From: Chlorokybus atmophyticus
Taxonomy: Eukaryota > Streptophyta > Chlorokybophyceae > Chlorokybales > Chlorokybaceae
DNA length: 64,000 bases
Assembly: GCA_009103225.1 (NCBI GenBank)
Contig: RHPI01002504.1
Location: 124,001-188,000, forward strand
Reading direction: 5' to 3'
Shown here: one piece after another, positions 52,575 through 63,992 of the stretch
How the letters are laid out: the number at the start of each line of letters is the position of its first letter
Position numbering within the stretch: position 1 is the stretch's first letter
Notes under the pieces: generated by a model
Database searches by the model: none
The model's input: only the letters and a program-made list of their open reading frames with translations
Told to the model about the DNA's origin: nothing
Program-made: the position numbers and the translations under genes

Positions 52575-53704
52575 ATCCATGGAGGATATTTTCAACCCGG
52601 ATGATGCACCTAATGAGTATCATGATGCTAAGGATGTGGATGCCTTGGTGGAACCAGACGGGCCACCACCACCACCATCATTCGTCAAGCGTGAATCTCT
52701 ACTCGCCTGACGAAACAGGAGCTGATGGACCACTTTCTTGGCACCTATGATGAGAAGCCTCGTGAGGCGATTGTCTTGCTCGTCAACTTCCTCTTTCATG
52801 TGGTGGAAACGATCTCAAAGCTCACCACCTTTATCGGGCGTTGGGAGGGATCGATGGGTGAAGGCAAATGTGTTCTGAACATGAACGAGCGCCTTCAACG
52901 CTCCAACAGTGGTCCACCTGTTCAGGCGCTTGCTCGTCCTGTCGAGTTTGTTCCCAACAAGCAAGCGGCAAATTTTGACTGGCTCGTGAAGCTGAGACAC
53001 TATGTCAACTCCCTTCACATTTCTGAGGAGGGGAAGTTGCGTGTAGCTGAGTTGCTGATTTCAAACGATGCTCTGGCAGAGTGGTATCGCCGTAAGCAAC
53101 GTGATACGAACCTCGGGCGGGAAGTGAATCAATTATGCTCTTTCATGGAGCAGCGCTATGGCGGCGCAGATCCTGCCTAGGTTGCTCGCAACCAGCTGCA
53201 CAATCTGCGTCAGACGGGCTTCCGGTTCAGCAGTATATCCAGGACTTCCAGTCTTTTGTCAATAAGATCAATGCTGGCAAACTACCCATCAGTGATGCTG
53301 ATCAGCTGGATATGTTCAGGCGTGGCTTGGACACTGATCTCGTGCAGTATGTAGCCGTCAACCCCGCGAGTTTGCAAGAGTGGGCCTCGACGGATTTGCC
53401 AATGCTGATGCAGATGGTTGCTGCTGTGGACAGTGTGAAGCGCTCTTACGCAAACATGCAAACCACAGCAAAAGAGGCATCCCCGGCTTCAGCTGCAAAG
53501 CGCCCGGCCACTGACAACAAACCTTTTGTGACAAAGGCGAAAACATCTCAGCATGCTGGCCCCTACAACGCGGCCAAATTTACCATCACTTGCAACTTCT
53601 GCAAGAAGATAGGTCATGGGGAGGCCAAGTGCTATGCAAAGCAGAATGCACAGAAGGCCAAGCGGCAGAAGGACAAGAAAACAGAATTTGTCCGTGGTTG
53701 GTAG
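52575..53704 (+). pseudogene. gag: gag region of the LTR element
   Basis: Capsid-like sequence in at least two frames: 52725-53180 (NFDWLVKLRHYVNSL, LAEWYRRKQ, a retrotransposon gag helix pattern) and 53135-53704 (QYIQDFQSFVNKI, FRRGLDTDLVQYV). A CCHC zinc knuckle (CNFCKKIGHGEAKC) lies near 53590. Stops near 52707 and 53178 break the frame. Confidence 0.85.
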
Positions 53705-54560
53705 CTTAGTCAAGCAGAACGTCTTTCAAAACTCTGTACTTCTTGATAAAGTTTCCTCTCTTTGCGATGTATCAGATGTATGGACTGATATGAGCACACT
53801 ACATGTGTTGACAAATGCAGACGGTTGTGTTTTAATCAATATCCCATTCTCTGAATTGGTAACTGCTGTTAAGCACTTACACAAGTTGCAATTACAACAT
53901 GCTGTCATTGCATGTGTAGTTATCCCTCAATATCATGGCACGTGGTCGCAGCTGTTGAAAGGGGGAGAAGTAACTATGCAACTCTCATGCAAAGATACAA
54001 GAACTTCACCGTTACAAGTGATCTTTATCAAGCCTGCTACCAATCACGGCACTTCGACATTAGCTACATTTGATGGTCACTCAGGGCCATTCAAATGGAG
54101 ATTTGAGAGTCAACTTATTAGTACACCATGTACAGCATTGATTGATACTGGTGCAAACCATAACTTTGTTAGACATGCTTGGGTGAGACGTAATAACATA
54201 TCTTTCACAACGGTCATGTCGTATATACGTGCTGCTGGTTCCACCCTCAATGCAATTGGGGAGGTGAAGGGGCGTTTGTTATTAACAGCCACAAGACTCG
54301 ACCAACTTTCATCGTGATGGATATAGGTATCCCCGGGGTGGATGTTGTTTTGGGTGAACAGTGGCACACCGAAACAAGTTTGCAATTGGACTCTCGAGTA
54401 AATACGTGCACCCTTTGTAAGGGTGAACGTAAGGTGACGTTACCGCACCTGTACTCGCACGTGTTGCTCGCGACAATGTTCCACTCCTCTCTGATATGCA
54501 ATTTAAACGTTGCATGCGTAAACGTAAGGAAGTATATTTTATGCACTTACGACAGGTAGA
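53705..54560 (+). pseudogene. pol: Protease region of the LTR element
   Basis: The aspartic protease active site ALIDTGANHNFV is at about 54136. The flanking sequence changes frame at about 54250-54310, where the expected GMDFL-like partner strand is only partly kept (VMDIGIPGVDVVLG). Confidence 0.8.
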
Positions 54561-54689
54561 CACCTATTGAACAGGTCGTAACTGACCTCGTGGTGCAATC
54601 ACTTACGGAACAATACGCAGATGTATTTCAGGATGATTTCCCGGAGTTGCCTCCTGATAGAAACATACATCATACCATTTCGTTGGAAG

Positions 54690-55970
54690 AGGGGGCAAAG
54701 CCACCTTGACGGCCTATCTATAGGCTAAGTCCCTTGAAACATGCAGAAATGGAAAAACAGCTCAAAGAGTTATTGGACAAAGGTTTGATAACCAAGAGCA
54801 TATCTCCTTTTGGTGCACCAATTTGTTTGTGCCCAAAGAATGGCAAGATACGCATGTGTATTGATTACCGTGCGTTTAACAAGGTAACTGTGAACAACAG
54901 ATACCCTTTGCCTCGGATTAATGACTTATTTGATAATCTGTCAGGTGCAACAGTGTTCAGCACACTGATTTTGACCAATGGTTATTATCAAATAAAAATC
55001 TACCCGTCAGATATACAAAAAACTGCATTTCGCACCCCAATAGGACACTTTGAGTATAAAGTGTTACCATTTGGGTTAACAAATGCACCAGCTACATCTC
55101 AGGCAGCAATGAACGCGGTATTTGCTAATGAATTGTACAAGTTTGTACTGGTATATCTTGTTGACATTATTATGTTCAGCAAAACCCCGAGAGGAACACC
55201 ACAAGCATGTGGAATTGGTTCTAGCTACGTTACACGAACACAAATTCTGTACCAACCTGTCCAAATGCAACTTTGCAAAAGATGAACTACCCTTTTTAGG
55301 ACATGTGATTGGCAAAGAAGGATCAAAACCAGATCCTAAAAAGGTGTGTTTGGTGAAGGATTTGCCACCACCCAAGTATGTACATCAATTACGTGCTTTC
55401 TTGGGGCTAGCCAATTATTTCCGCAAGTTCATGCAAGCATATTCTGGCATGGCAAATCCTTTAACATCTTTACTGAAGAAAGATGTTAATTTGTGTGGAC
55501 AAAGGCACACAATGTTGCTTTTACATGCATTAAAGATGCGTTAACACAAGCCCCTGTGTTAGCCTTCCGCGACCACACCAAGCCTTTTATAATGATCAGT
55601 AATGCTTCCACCATTGGGTGTGGGGCACTCCTACAGGTTGATAGACCATGTGCATATGAAAGCAGAAAGTTCATTCCTGCTAAACGTAATTACATAACCA
55701 TTGAGCAGGAATTGCTCGGAGTGGTGCACGCGCTGCGCACATGGCGTTGCTACTTGGAAGGTGTGGAATTTTTTTTAATTACTGATCACAACCCGCACAC
55801 ATTCTTTCATACGCAACAGAACCTGTTGAGGCGGCAAGCTAGGTGGAATGAATTCATTTCTCGTTTCACTTTCACTTGGCAATACCGTCCGGGTCGCACC
55901 AATGTGGTGTATCCATTAAGTCGTAGCCCTGCTCTTTTGGGCGCTGACGCGCTCTCAAAGTACGCGTAAT
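54690..55970 (+). pseudogene. pol: Reverse transcriptase and RNase H region
   Basis: Frame 54734-55285 holds RT blocks: PICLCPKNGKIRMCIDYRA, NNRYPLPRIND, and PFGLTNAPATSQ. The polymerase YxDD box reads YLVDI, so a catalytic aspartate is lost. After a frame change, 55260-55545 continues with LPFLGHVIG and FLGLANYFRKF. RNase H is in frame 55493-55969, with SNASTIGCGALL (the first catalytic Asp is Asn), EQELLGVVHALRTWR and LITDHNP. Confidence 0.9.
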
Positions 55971-56024
55971 ATGCAACAGCTGAAGATCCTTTCCTAAAGG
56001 AAGTGTCCACAGGTTACAACTCAG

Positions 56025-57020
56025 ATGATTGGTTTAGAAGTCAAACCAACTACTCTGTGGTATAAAGGGGAGCAGTTGGCAATTCCCAACTCAGACGACT
56101 TGCGTAAGCAATGCTTACAATCAGTGCATGACCCGCCGTACGCTGGGCATTTGAGAAAACACAAAACATTCAAAGCTGCGCAACAGTTATACTGGTGGCC
56201 GTCAATGTCAGCTGATGTGGAGCAATATGTTCGCACATGTGACGTGTGTCAACGTAATAAGCCACTACGACAAGAACAAGCAGGATTGCTTAAACCATTG
56301 GCAATCCCAGAACAAAAGTGGGATAGTGTCAGTACGGATTTGATTACTGACCTACCTAAAACAGCAGCCATATACACTGCTATTGTGGTTTTTGTCGATC
56401 TTTTGACCAAAAAGGTGCATTTTGCCCCGTGTTGCACAACTGTGAGTGCACGGGACTTAGCACATTTATTTGTGTCCACGGTCTTTCGAGTTCAGGTGTA
56501 CCGCGTGAGCTTATCACAAATCGTGATCCTCGGTTTATCTCCAAGTTTTGGAGAGAAGTCTGTGAATTGTTGGGGGTAAAACAAAGCATGTCGACTGCTT
56601 TCCACCCGCAAACGGACGGACAAACTGAGCGAGCAAATCAAATACTAAAAGAAATGCTTCACCACTATGTGGCTCCTAACCATGCTGATTGAATCAGGTA
56701 CTTGCCAATGGCAGAGTTCGCTGTGAACAATGCGTGGCAGGAAAGTGTAAAGGCAACCCCATTTTTCTTGAATTATGTGATTCGCCCGAACACACCAGCG
56801 CCATTGTGTGTACCTCGGAATGCCCTGACTGTACCAGCGGCAAAGGAATGTGCCATTGATATGCAAGAAAATTTGGCTCGAGCCAAGCTATGTCTGTTAA
56901 AAGCACAGGACAGGCAAAAAGCTTATGCTGATACACATCGAAGAATAGCCACTTTCGATGTCGGCGATAAAGTTTTGCTTAACGCAAAGAACATAACATT
57001 AAAGGTACGGGTGCTCGCAA
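56025..57020 (+). pseudogene. pol: Integrase region of the LTR element
   Basis: An HHCC-type zinc region (HDPPYAGHLRKHKTF...CDVCQRNK) and the first core Asp (VFVDLLTKKVHF) are in frame 56025-56579. The second Asp (NRDPRF) and the Glu (QTDGQTERANQ) are in frame 56429-56692 after a frame change. A stop at 56690 interrupts the following C-terminal part (56702-57040). Confidence 0.9.
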
Positions 57021-57021
57021 G

Positions 57022-57360
57022 TTGCTGCCCCGATGGTTAGGTCCTTTCTCTATCATTGATAGAGTTGGTACGGATGCTTATCGGTTGCAATTGCCCCCAA
57101 GTGTGCGTATACACAACGTGTTCCATGTGAACTTGTCGAAACCTTACCGCTCAGACGGTAGAACACAGCGTCCACCACCGCCAGTTGAGGTGGACAGCGA
57201 GCTCGAATACGAGATGGAAGCTATATTGAACCATATGCTAAATAGTCAAGGACGCGCAACTCGCTATTTGGTGAAATGGAAAGGGTATGGCCCAGAACAT
57301 AACAGTTGGGAGCCCGACAGGCATCTTACGCACTGCCGCGAGTTGCTTCGAGCTTATTAG
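57022..57360 (+). pseudogene. pol: Integrase C-terminal chromodomain
   Basis: WLGPFSIIDRVGTDAYRLQLP (GPF/Y part of the integrase), VFHVNLSKPY, then a chromodomain: YEMEAILNHM, RYLVKWKGYGPEHNSWEP. Chromodomains steer insertion toward heterochromatin and define the chromovirus branch. Confidence 0.92.
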
Positions 57361-57530
57361 GATTCACGTCATGTCCCGTAAACTGTGGGCTTGGTTTTTT
57401 TATGACAGACTGTCAGTGCAGTTTCATTACCACCCTGTCATTTCCTGCTATCTCACTGGTTACAATCACTCAAAGTCAAGCCTGGTCAACTTGGGTTCAA
57501 CGAGGACGTTGAAAACCCATATGGGGGGAA

Positions 57531-58055
57531 CGTAACGGGAGCAATAGTAATAGGGGTATGATTTCCACAAAAATAACACATTTTGCATGAATAAGTATTT
57601 AAATATGCCTATTTATACCTCTTTTCTACGGCTCCTCGCTTACTCAAGGCTATGATGCTTTATCATAGCTTAAACAAGTCCCAATGGGTGTTGAACCGCT
57701 TATTCAAGCCTGTTTAGTGTCACATTTAATAAAATGTGATCACTATCTCGTTAGGTACCTTACGATAGGTATATTTCAGTAGGTTCCTTATCGATAGGTA
57801 CCTTATCTAAGCTGTGATTGGCTCACGCTAAATTTCCTAACTACCCTATTTGTAGTAGGGTCGATGTTTAATTGTGAGTTAATTATCGAGAGGTATATAT
57901 TTAATATACTCTTAATATTAAAGGTCACATTAAACTGATGTGACCTCATTTTCAGTTCTCTGCTCAGTGGCGGCCACGCCGCTGAAAGGCTTGTCATAGG
58001 CGGTGTGGGGGTAGAGGATTGAAGGGGCATCACAGGCGACGGTGGTGTTGTTACA
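57531..58055 (+). repeat. Right LTR, 525 bp
   Basis: Aligned end to end with 51100-51640, with substitutions and small indels. Its first base is C instead of T (CGTAACGGG), and it ends GTTGTTACA. Confidence 0.93.
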
Positions 58056-58060
58056 GCCGC
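58056..58060. repeat. Target-site duplication GCCGC, right
   Basis: Matches 51095-51099. Confidence 0.85.
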
Positions 58061-58296
58061 ACAATAGTTGCGCGGGGCGAACACAAGCGACCAACTGTGA
58101 TTTAACAAAACACAAGTAAACGGGACTAGTGCCGTTATCATTAAACATTATCACCATGAATCAAACTGCAGGCCGTTATCGTTTTGTCGTTTTTCCGTTA
58201 GTAGTATATGTATAGACATAGTTATGCACGTTGTATACAATGATATGTTAATACCCAAATGGTTATGATAACGTTATGTGCTGAACTATCGAGTAC

Positions 58297-58965
58297 ATGC
58301 ATAACGTAACTACCACGTATATCTTAGCGTCGCAATATGGATCTTATTTTCATTTGTTTGCTTGGCAGCGGCGACGGCGGAACAACATTTCGCCGCAGCG
58401 AGAAGTTCTTGGCCACCATTTACAATCAAGTAAGCTGCGAGACTTTGAATATATCAAGATAGCGCACCCCATGGATAGCGTGACAGCTACATGTATATCT
58501 ATTTTGCCAATTGCATTCGAAGACAACATATTTTCATGGCAAACTCTGTGTCGCAATACATTTCAATGCATGTTATGCTGCTGTTGTTGCGGAAAAATAC
58601 AACTGGGCAGCGCTGGCACTCACTCTTTAGTCAAACCGTTTATGCCGTGTCCACCGTACGCATTGGCCAACATGTTCATGCAAACATCCATAAAGCGTAA
58701 TAGCAGATGGGCCATATGTAGCGCATGCAAGCGCAATCACTCCAGCAAGTCGCGATTGCTAAACACGATAAGTTGCACGCACTTCCGTCATGTACTTCGC
58801 GTAAAACCTTTGCATTTAATGCTGCTATCATTGCTGAACACAAAGTTGAGTCTACATAAAGAATATTCAAGCGTTGAGTACACTTATGGAAGCATTGATG
58901 TACATTCCGTTTTTGCAGGACCATTAGTTCAATGGGCTGATAACAAACTACGAGTTAACAACTAA
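58297..58965 (+). CDS. Undetermined 222-aa Cys/His-containing ORF
   Basis: Long open frame with MLCCCCCG, ICSACKRNH and CTHFRHV, suggesting metal-binding clusters, and a C-terminal SSVEYTYGSIDVHSV. No family is recognised. It could be an exon or a remnant of an older element interrupted by the LTR element. Its coding status is uncertain. Confidence 0.25.
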   Translation: MHNVTTTYILASQYGSYFHLFAWQRRRRNNISPQREVLGHHLQSSKLRDFEYIKIAHPMDSVTATCISILPIAFEDNIFSWQTLCRNTFQCMLCCCCCGKIQLGSAGTHSLVKPFMPCPPYALANMFMQTSIKRNSRWAICSACKRNHSSKSRLLNTISCTHFRHVLRVKPLHLMLLSLLNTKLSLHKEYSSVEYTYGSIDVHSVFAGPLVQWADNKLRVNN

Positions 58966-59039
58966 TCATCCGAATTGCATCATATTTTAGGCATGATGTT
59001 GGCTATGAATAAATATGTTCAGCGCTATCAGACGATCTT

Positions 59040-59880
59040 GGAACAACCGCAGTCTGATTTGGGAGGTAAAGTCCCCTGATTTGGGGATTGGCCGTTTTTG
59101 GGTGATATCAGGCGGCCTACTTAATCTTTCCCGGCCATATTATAGGGTGGGATAGCTCTTGTATAGACCTACCCAACGAACCCATAACCTCCTGCAACGG
59201 CTCAGTAAGGCGGAAGTCTTAAGTTTTCAAATAAGAGAATATTATTGTTCAAAACGGGGTGATGCTATCTCCAACTTTGACTGAACATAACTTTTGCATA
59301 TGTCAACCAATTTGGATGATTGTTTGTTTGCTGCGTTTCTATAGGAGCTTATTTCCAAAGTTTGATGCTATTCTACGCGGTTATGACAAAGTTACAAACT
59401 TCATAATTTTAGGGCAACGCGCAACGTTCTACCAAAGTGAGTAAGTTGTGGATATGGCCATTGTGGGTGTTGGAATGCCGTAGGAGGCCGTGTTTGGTGT
59501 TGTATTGTGTGCTGTGTTGCTACAAACTAGTCGAAGTTGAGTGCTGGGGTGTAGTTGAGGAGCACATTGGGGGGGGTTGTGGTATGCGAAGAGGGAGAGG
59601 GGGAGGAGGAGAGAGTTGCTGTGAGTTGTGCGTGTATAGACGGGCAAGGAGCAGACCAAGCAGTCACAGAGTAGTGCAGCTGCAGACTTGCATTGCCAAG
59701 TAGTTGTGCTACAAGCCAAGACTCTACCTCTGCAAGTATCTACGCTACCTCTACCTCTACTCTATGGTGCACAGCAACTCTGCCAGGGTGGGTGTATTGC
59801 AATGCTTAGCATGCTGATCGTCATTGTGGCCTTGCCACTCAGACCACCCTGTGCATCATCATGCTGGTGCACTGACTTGC
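59040..59880. other. Spacer before the DDE transposase, possible 5' part of the element
   Basis: No clear gene. Small ORFs with Trp/Cys-rich composition (59437-59703) are unconvincing. GATTTGGGGATTGG and GATTTGGGAGG (59056-59090) form a short repeat. Confidence 0.4.
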
Positions 59881-59889
59881 AGCACTCAG

Positions 59890-62014
59890 GGCAAGCGTGT
59901 GAAGGCCAAGACACCCATAGCGCGCATGAGGAAGAGGTTGCACAACAACTACATCGACATGGTTGAAGAGATCCAGCGCGCAGTGGCTAGCATCAAGCAA
60001 GGCTGCATGAATGTTAGTGATGCAGTGAAGGAGCTTGGAATACCAGATCACAACCATGTGGAGGTTTGTTGCCAAGCCAGACTCCCTCCCCACATACAAG
60101 TAAGTTGCTAACCTACAAAGCCTGGTGTGCACTGTTAGTCAAGTGAGTAGGTCTAGGCATTAACTCATGTGCATGCTGCGTAGGTTTGCAGGTGCGCCCA
60201 TTATATTCACTAACACTAAGTAGGAAGACTTAGCAGAGTTTGTGCGTGCACGCAATAAATGGGGTCGTGGCATGACATGGACGGAAATTTGCATTGAGGG
60301 TGGGAAAAGACTTGTTGGTGATGAGAGAGCTAAGCTATTTAAGGGAGGAGTATCTGGCAAGCGGTGGTTTGAGGGCTTCAAGAGAAGAAAGTGCCTGGTC
60401 ACCAAAAAAGCGGAACCCCTGGACAAGTCCCACAGAGTATCTCTCTCCAAGCCTGTTGTATACTACTACTTTGAGATGCTTGCGAAGACGGTCAAGAAGT
60501 TGGGTGTGGGACTAGAGAGGATCATATCCGCTGATGAAGTGGGTATTGAGCCTGATACGAGCATGCAGAACCAAAGGATCATTTGCGAAAGGTACACACA
60601 TGTTACAAGTCACACGCACGCACATGCATGCACACATTGTTACAAATCACAACTACACCTGCCCACACATGCACAGACATGCATGCATACTTTGTTACAA
60701 GTCACACGCACACATACACCCACATGCACATGTTGCAATCATTGAACCATGATTGACCACATCTAACAAGCTGACCTGTTTGCAATGGGGCAAAGTGGGC
60801 GCTGGCTACCACCACTGGCAGCCGCGAGCACATCATCCTTATGTGCGCCGTTATTGGAGCTGGCCTCGCAGTTCCCCCTCTTGTCATTATCAAGGGGCGA
60901 CGCTTAACAGTGGATGCCAAGGGCGTTGATGTACATGGAGCAAGGTTTGCAGCCTAAGAAAACGCTTGGATGATCACGGACATCTTTGAGATCTGGATCA
61001 AAAGCTGGCGGAGTGGATCCCGGGAGGAGTGAGCCCTACCAATCCTGCTGTTAGTGGTGGACGGACATGTGAGCAGATACAATGCCAAGATGATCCGCTA
61101 TGCCCAAGACAAGGGCCTTCACATCCTCGTCCTTCCACCCCACACCACGCCTGCAAGTGCTGGATGTATCTTGTTTCCACCCGTTTAAGGAAGCATACGG
61201 GAAGGAGTATAGACTGCGCCAGGAGACTAGATACAACTTTGAAGCAAAGAGTTCCTGCGGCTGCTTGTGAAGCCTTACTACGTAGGCCTCTCTCCTGCCA
61301 TCACCATTGCGGGCTTCCGAGCATGTGGGCTTTGGCCACTCAACATGCACGCGCTCAACGAAGTACTTCACAGATGCCCCCCCTCCTCCTTCTGGCCTGT
61401 CCAGCCTGCTGGATGCCATGGAGAAGGGTGATGAGCCAGAGAACAGCAGCAGCAATGCGCACAACACCAACAACAATGCGGACAACAGCAACAACAACAA
61501 CATTGCAGGAGTTGGTGCCATAAACACTGAGGCAACAACCAAACGCAAGAGCGGCTTGAAGACCTCGCAGTTGCCTACGAGCGACAAAATAGTTGAAGGC
61601 TTGGAAAGGCAAGATGCAGAAAAAAGGCAGAGAAAGAGAGAGCAGTCCAAGCACGCAAGGAAGCAGCCTAGACATGCAAAGAAGAGGCAGCAAAGGCACA
61701 AGCAGCAATTGCAAAACGTGTGCAACCCAAGAAGAAGCCGGCAGCCCTTAAGAAGATGCTTTTTTTTTAGAGAGAAGGCTGCGAAGAAGCAAGCCAAGCT
61801 TGATGCTGAGAGAAAAAGACAACAGCAAAAGCAGCAGGCGCAGCAGGAAGCACAGCAAGCACAACAGGCTGAGAGGGAGGCAAGGGAGATAACAGCAAGA
61901 GAGGCAACAGAACTGATTATCACCGGTAATTATGAGACCCCCGAATTTTTGAAAATTCATGGCAAACGCACTGAATATTCGTTGGATTTACCGTTTCAGC
62001 TTTTTATCGAGTGA
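59890..62014 (+). pseudogene. Pogo/Tigger-like transposase (CENP-B HTH and DDE_1), decayed
   Basis: A basic helix-turn-helix region (KTPIARMRKRLHNNY, NVSDAVKELGIPDHN) is at 59890-60090. A CENP-B-type segment (AEFVRARNKWGRGMT, WFEGFKRRKCLVTKKAEPLD) and the first catalytic Asp (ISADEVGIEPDTS) follow at 60230-60590. A second part at about 60790-60960 holds LMCAVIGAGLAVPPLVIIKG. The second Asp is in LLVVDGHVSRYNAKMIRYA (61045-61110), and LPPHTTPA with LDVSCFHPFKEAYGKEY carries the third acidic region in a shifted frame. RACGLWPLNMHALNE (about 61315-61360) is the usual end of the catalytic domain. A Gln/Lys-rich coiled tail runs to 62014. A TAA near 60956 and several frame changes show it is inactive. 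Confidence 0.8.
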
Positions 62015-62505
62015 ATATTCAAGTGTTTTCGCACATTTTGTGCAATCCCTGCCAAAACGAAATCGCGACATTCACCTATAAATCGCGTGAATATCCACAC
62101 GATAAATCAATGCCACCTTTTAAAACCCATATACCTCGTATATTCAATTGAAATCGATTGAATGTTCAAGGCATGCAATTGTGAATGGACACATCATGTG
62201 CTCTGCTAAATATTCAGCTATACATTGCCTGAACATTCATGAAGGGGCATAAGCTTGTCGCTATAACAGACAGCTTAAACTCACCAAGTCCCAACTGCCC
62301 ATGAATAATCAATTGATTAGCTTGTCACACATGTATATTCATAACCTTCATCAGTTTCATGCCACAGATGTGAGTGAACATTCAACACCAATCTGAAACT
62401 ACGCAATACGATTCACACTAAGTCCTAGCTTTGAGTGAATTTTCAACACCATTCCAAAATCAAGCAATACGTTTTGCACTAACTCCTAGCTGTGAGTGAA
62501 TATTC
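61951..62505. promoter_or_regulatory. Cluster of GAANNTTC palindromes
   Basis: Exact GAANNTTC at 61951, 61973, 62013, 62160, 62231, 62376, 62437 and 62498. All but the first are in the extended form TGAANNTTC, often followed by A. GAANNTTC is the head-to-head pair of heat-shock-element pentamers. The last three copies sit in ~61-bp tandem units (GAGTGAA.ATTCAAC...CTAGCT). Confidence 0.55.
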
Positions 62506-62510
62506 AACCC
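62370..62510. repeat. ~61-bp tandem repeat, two and a half units
   Basis: Units begin GTGAGTGAAC, TTGAGTGAAT and GTGAGTGAAT and share CAAGCAATACG or CGCAATACG and CTAAGTCCTAGCT or CTAACTCCTAGCT. Confidence 0.8.
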
Positions 62511-62718
62511 CACACGAAATAAACATATACTCTCATTTTGGCCAAGTCCCGAATGTGATTGAAAACCAAGTAGATTGCACTGCTAATTCCAATATACAGT
62601 CTAGTATATGTCAAAGCCAGAGTTGCTCAGCAATTCTACACAGCTGGTTTGAGTTGATGGTGGGGGACAGCTCTGATATGGACTACAGCATTGCTATGCT
62701 ACACACCACCTGCTACTA

Positions 62719-63992
62719 CTAGCTCAACTCATGTCTTTGCTGTGCTAGCATACTGTCCATGAGTGTTCGCAATCGTCTTCTCAACCTGTCTGCCACTTGA
62801 GGATGAAACCAACTCCTTTGCATCTGCACACAACCACACAGCAATAACATGTGGTTACTAAGCACGTGTCGGCCTACACGACAGTGCCATTGAAGCACCT
62901 TCCACTTGTAAACATTGCAGTGCACATGCATGAACTGTACCTGTTGAAATATCCGTGCGTTTGGGTCAATTGGACCAGCTTGTACCCCATCTATAAACTT
63001 GTCAAGATAAAGCATGACAAACAACCCGCACGCAACTCCATCCTTCTGCTGAGGGACCTGCACAAACATGTGTCAATGCTTGCAAACCAAATGCATGTGC
63101 ATGCATCCAATCAGTGCTTGTGACAGAATGCATGCAAACTCATCACTAGTGCAATGCAACGTGTGCTACCTGTGGTACAAGAAGCTGTACGTTTTCGGGA
63201 GAGAAGCGTCGTTGTGAGTCACTTCCATGCTTTCTGCCCCACATGTAGTCAAGGTAAGCGCGCATAGGTCCATCAACGTTGCGATGCAGGCCAAGGGAGT
63301 CGAGATGGACGAGTAAAGGCGGCGTGTCACTTCCAAGTTGGCCTCCAGGATTGCACACAAGCAGCAGACTCCAGTGAGTCCTGTGAACAATCAAAATAAT
63401 TCCAGTTTGCAAATACAGCAGCAATTCAGCAAGATATTCTTGGCGCTTATTCTCACCGCGTGTCTGGGTTGACAATCACTCCCAGCAAGTCCTTGGCAAA
63501 CGGATCACTCTCCCACCTGTCTATCCTGTGATTGCTCGTGTGCCAGTCATTTTGTCTATGGCAGCGCACGATCTTGGTGTAGAAATGCGGGTGGAACAGC
63601 TTCACCTGAATGCCATCTGCTCTGCCTAAGATTTCCTCTTCCTTGTATCTGCATGTGCATCCCACGTACATATGAGATACACGAATAACACAGACGCAAC
63701 AAATCACATACCTGCAAAAGAAGTGGAGGATGGTGTCATTGAGCTCTTGTCTGCCATCCAGCAACCTCCTGTCCGTTTCAAGCACTGGCACCGCATCACG
63801 TGCACTTGCACTAGGGTAAATGAACAGTGGCTGCGGTGTTGACGGCTGCGGGTTGCTGACTGGATCGTCCAGCACCATGATATCATCATCGCTGCCCACG
63901 AGGTCCACAACTGCCGCAGCCGTCGTGGGTTGCTGATTACAGCCCTCTTCGTCTTCATCGTCAACTTCCATCGTGACTGCCTCTGCAGCCAT
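62719..63992 (-). CDS. Ulp1/SENP-family SUMO protease (C48 peptidase)
   Basis: Five exons on the minus strand: 63992-63712, 63648-63457, 63380-63170, 63057-62941, 62823-62719; 301 aa, in phase. Ulp1-type cysteine proteases remove SUMO from proteins or mature it. The acidic N-terminus has a SUMO-interaction-like motif (VVDLVGSDDDIMVLDD). The catalytic domain shows DTILHFFCRY, VNPDTRTHWSLLLVC (His), LLVHLDSLGLH (Asp), and VPQQKDGVACGLFVMLY (Gln and Cys). The usual DCG before the active Cys is replaced by ACG. The C-terminus is a basic helical tail. Class SENP6/7 or ULP2-like is likely, given the acidic leader. A shorter active-domain transposon protease is an alternative, but intact phases and introns favour a host gene. 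Confidence 0.85.

Larger units (their letters stand above)
51100..58055 (+). mobile_element. Ty3/gypsy chromovirus LTR retrotransposon, inactive
   Basis: A 6,956-bp element with two LTRs, a primer-binding site after the left LTR (TTGGTATCCAGAAGC from 51641, similar to sites for initiator Met-tRNA), a purine tract (ATGGGGGGAA, 57521-57530) before the right LTR, and a 5-bp target duplication. The gene order is gag, protease, reverse transcriptase, RNase H, integrase, chromodomain, the order of chromoviruses. Many frame changes and stops, and differences between the two LTRs, show an old inactive copy. Confidence 0.95.
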
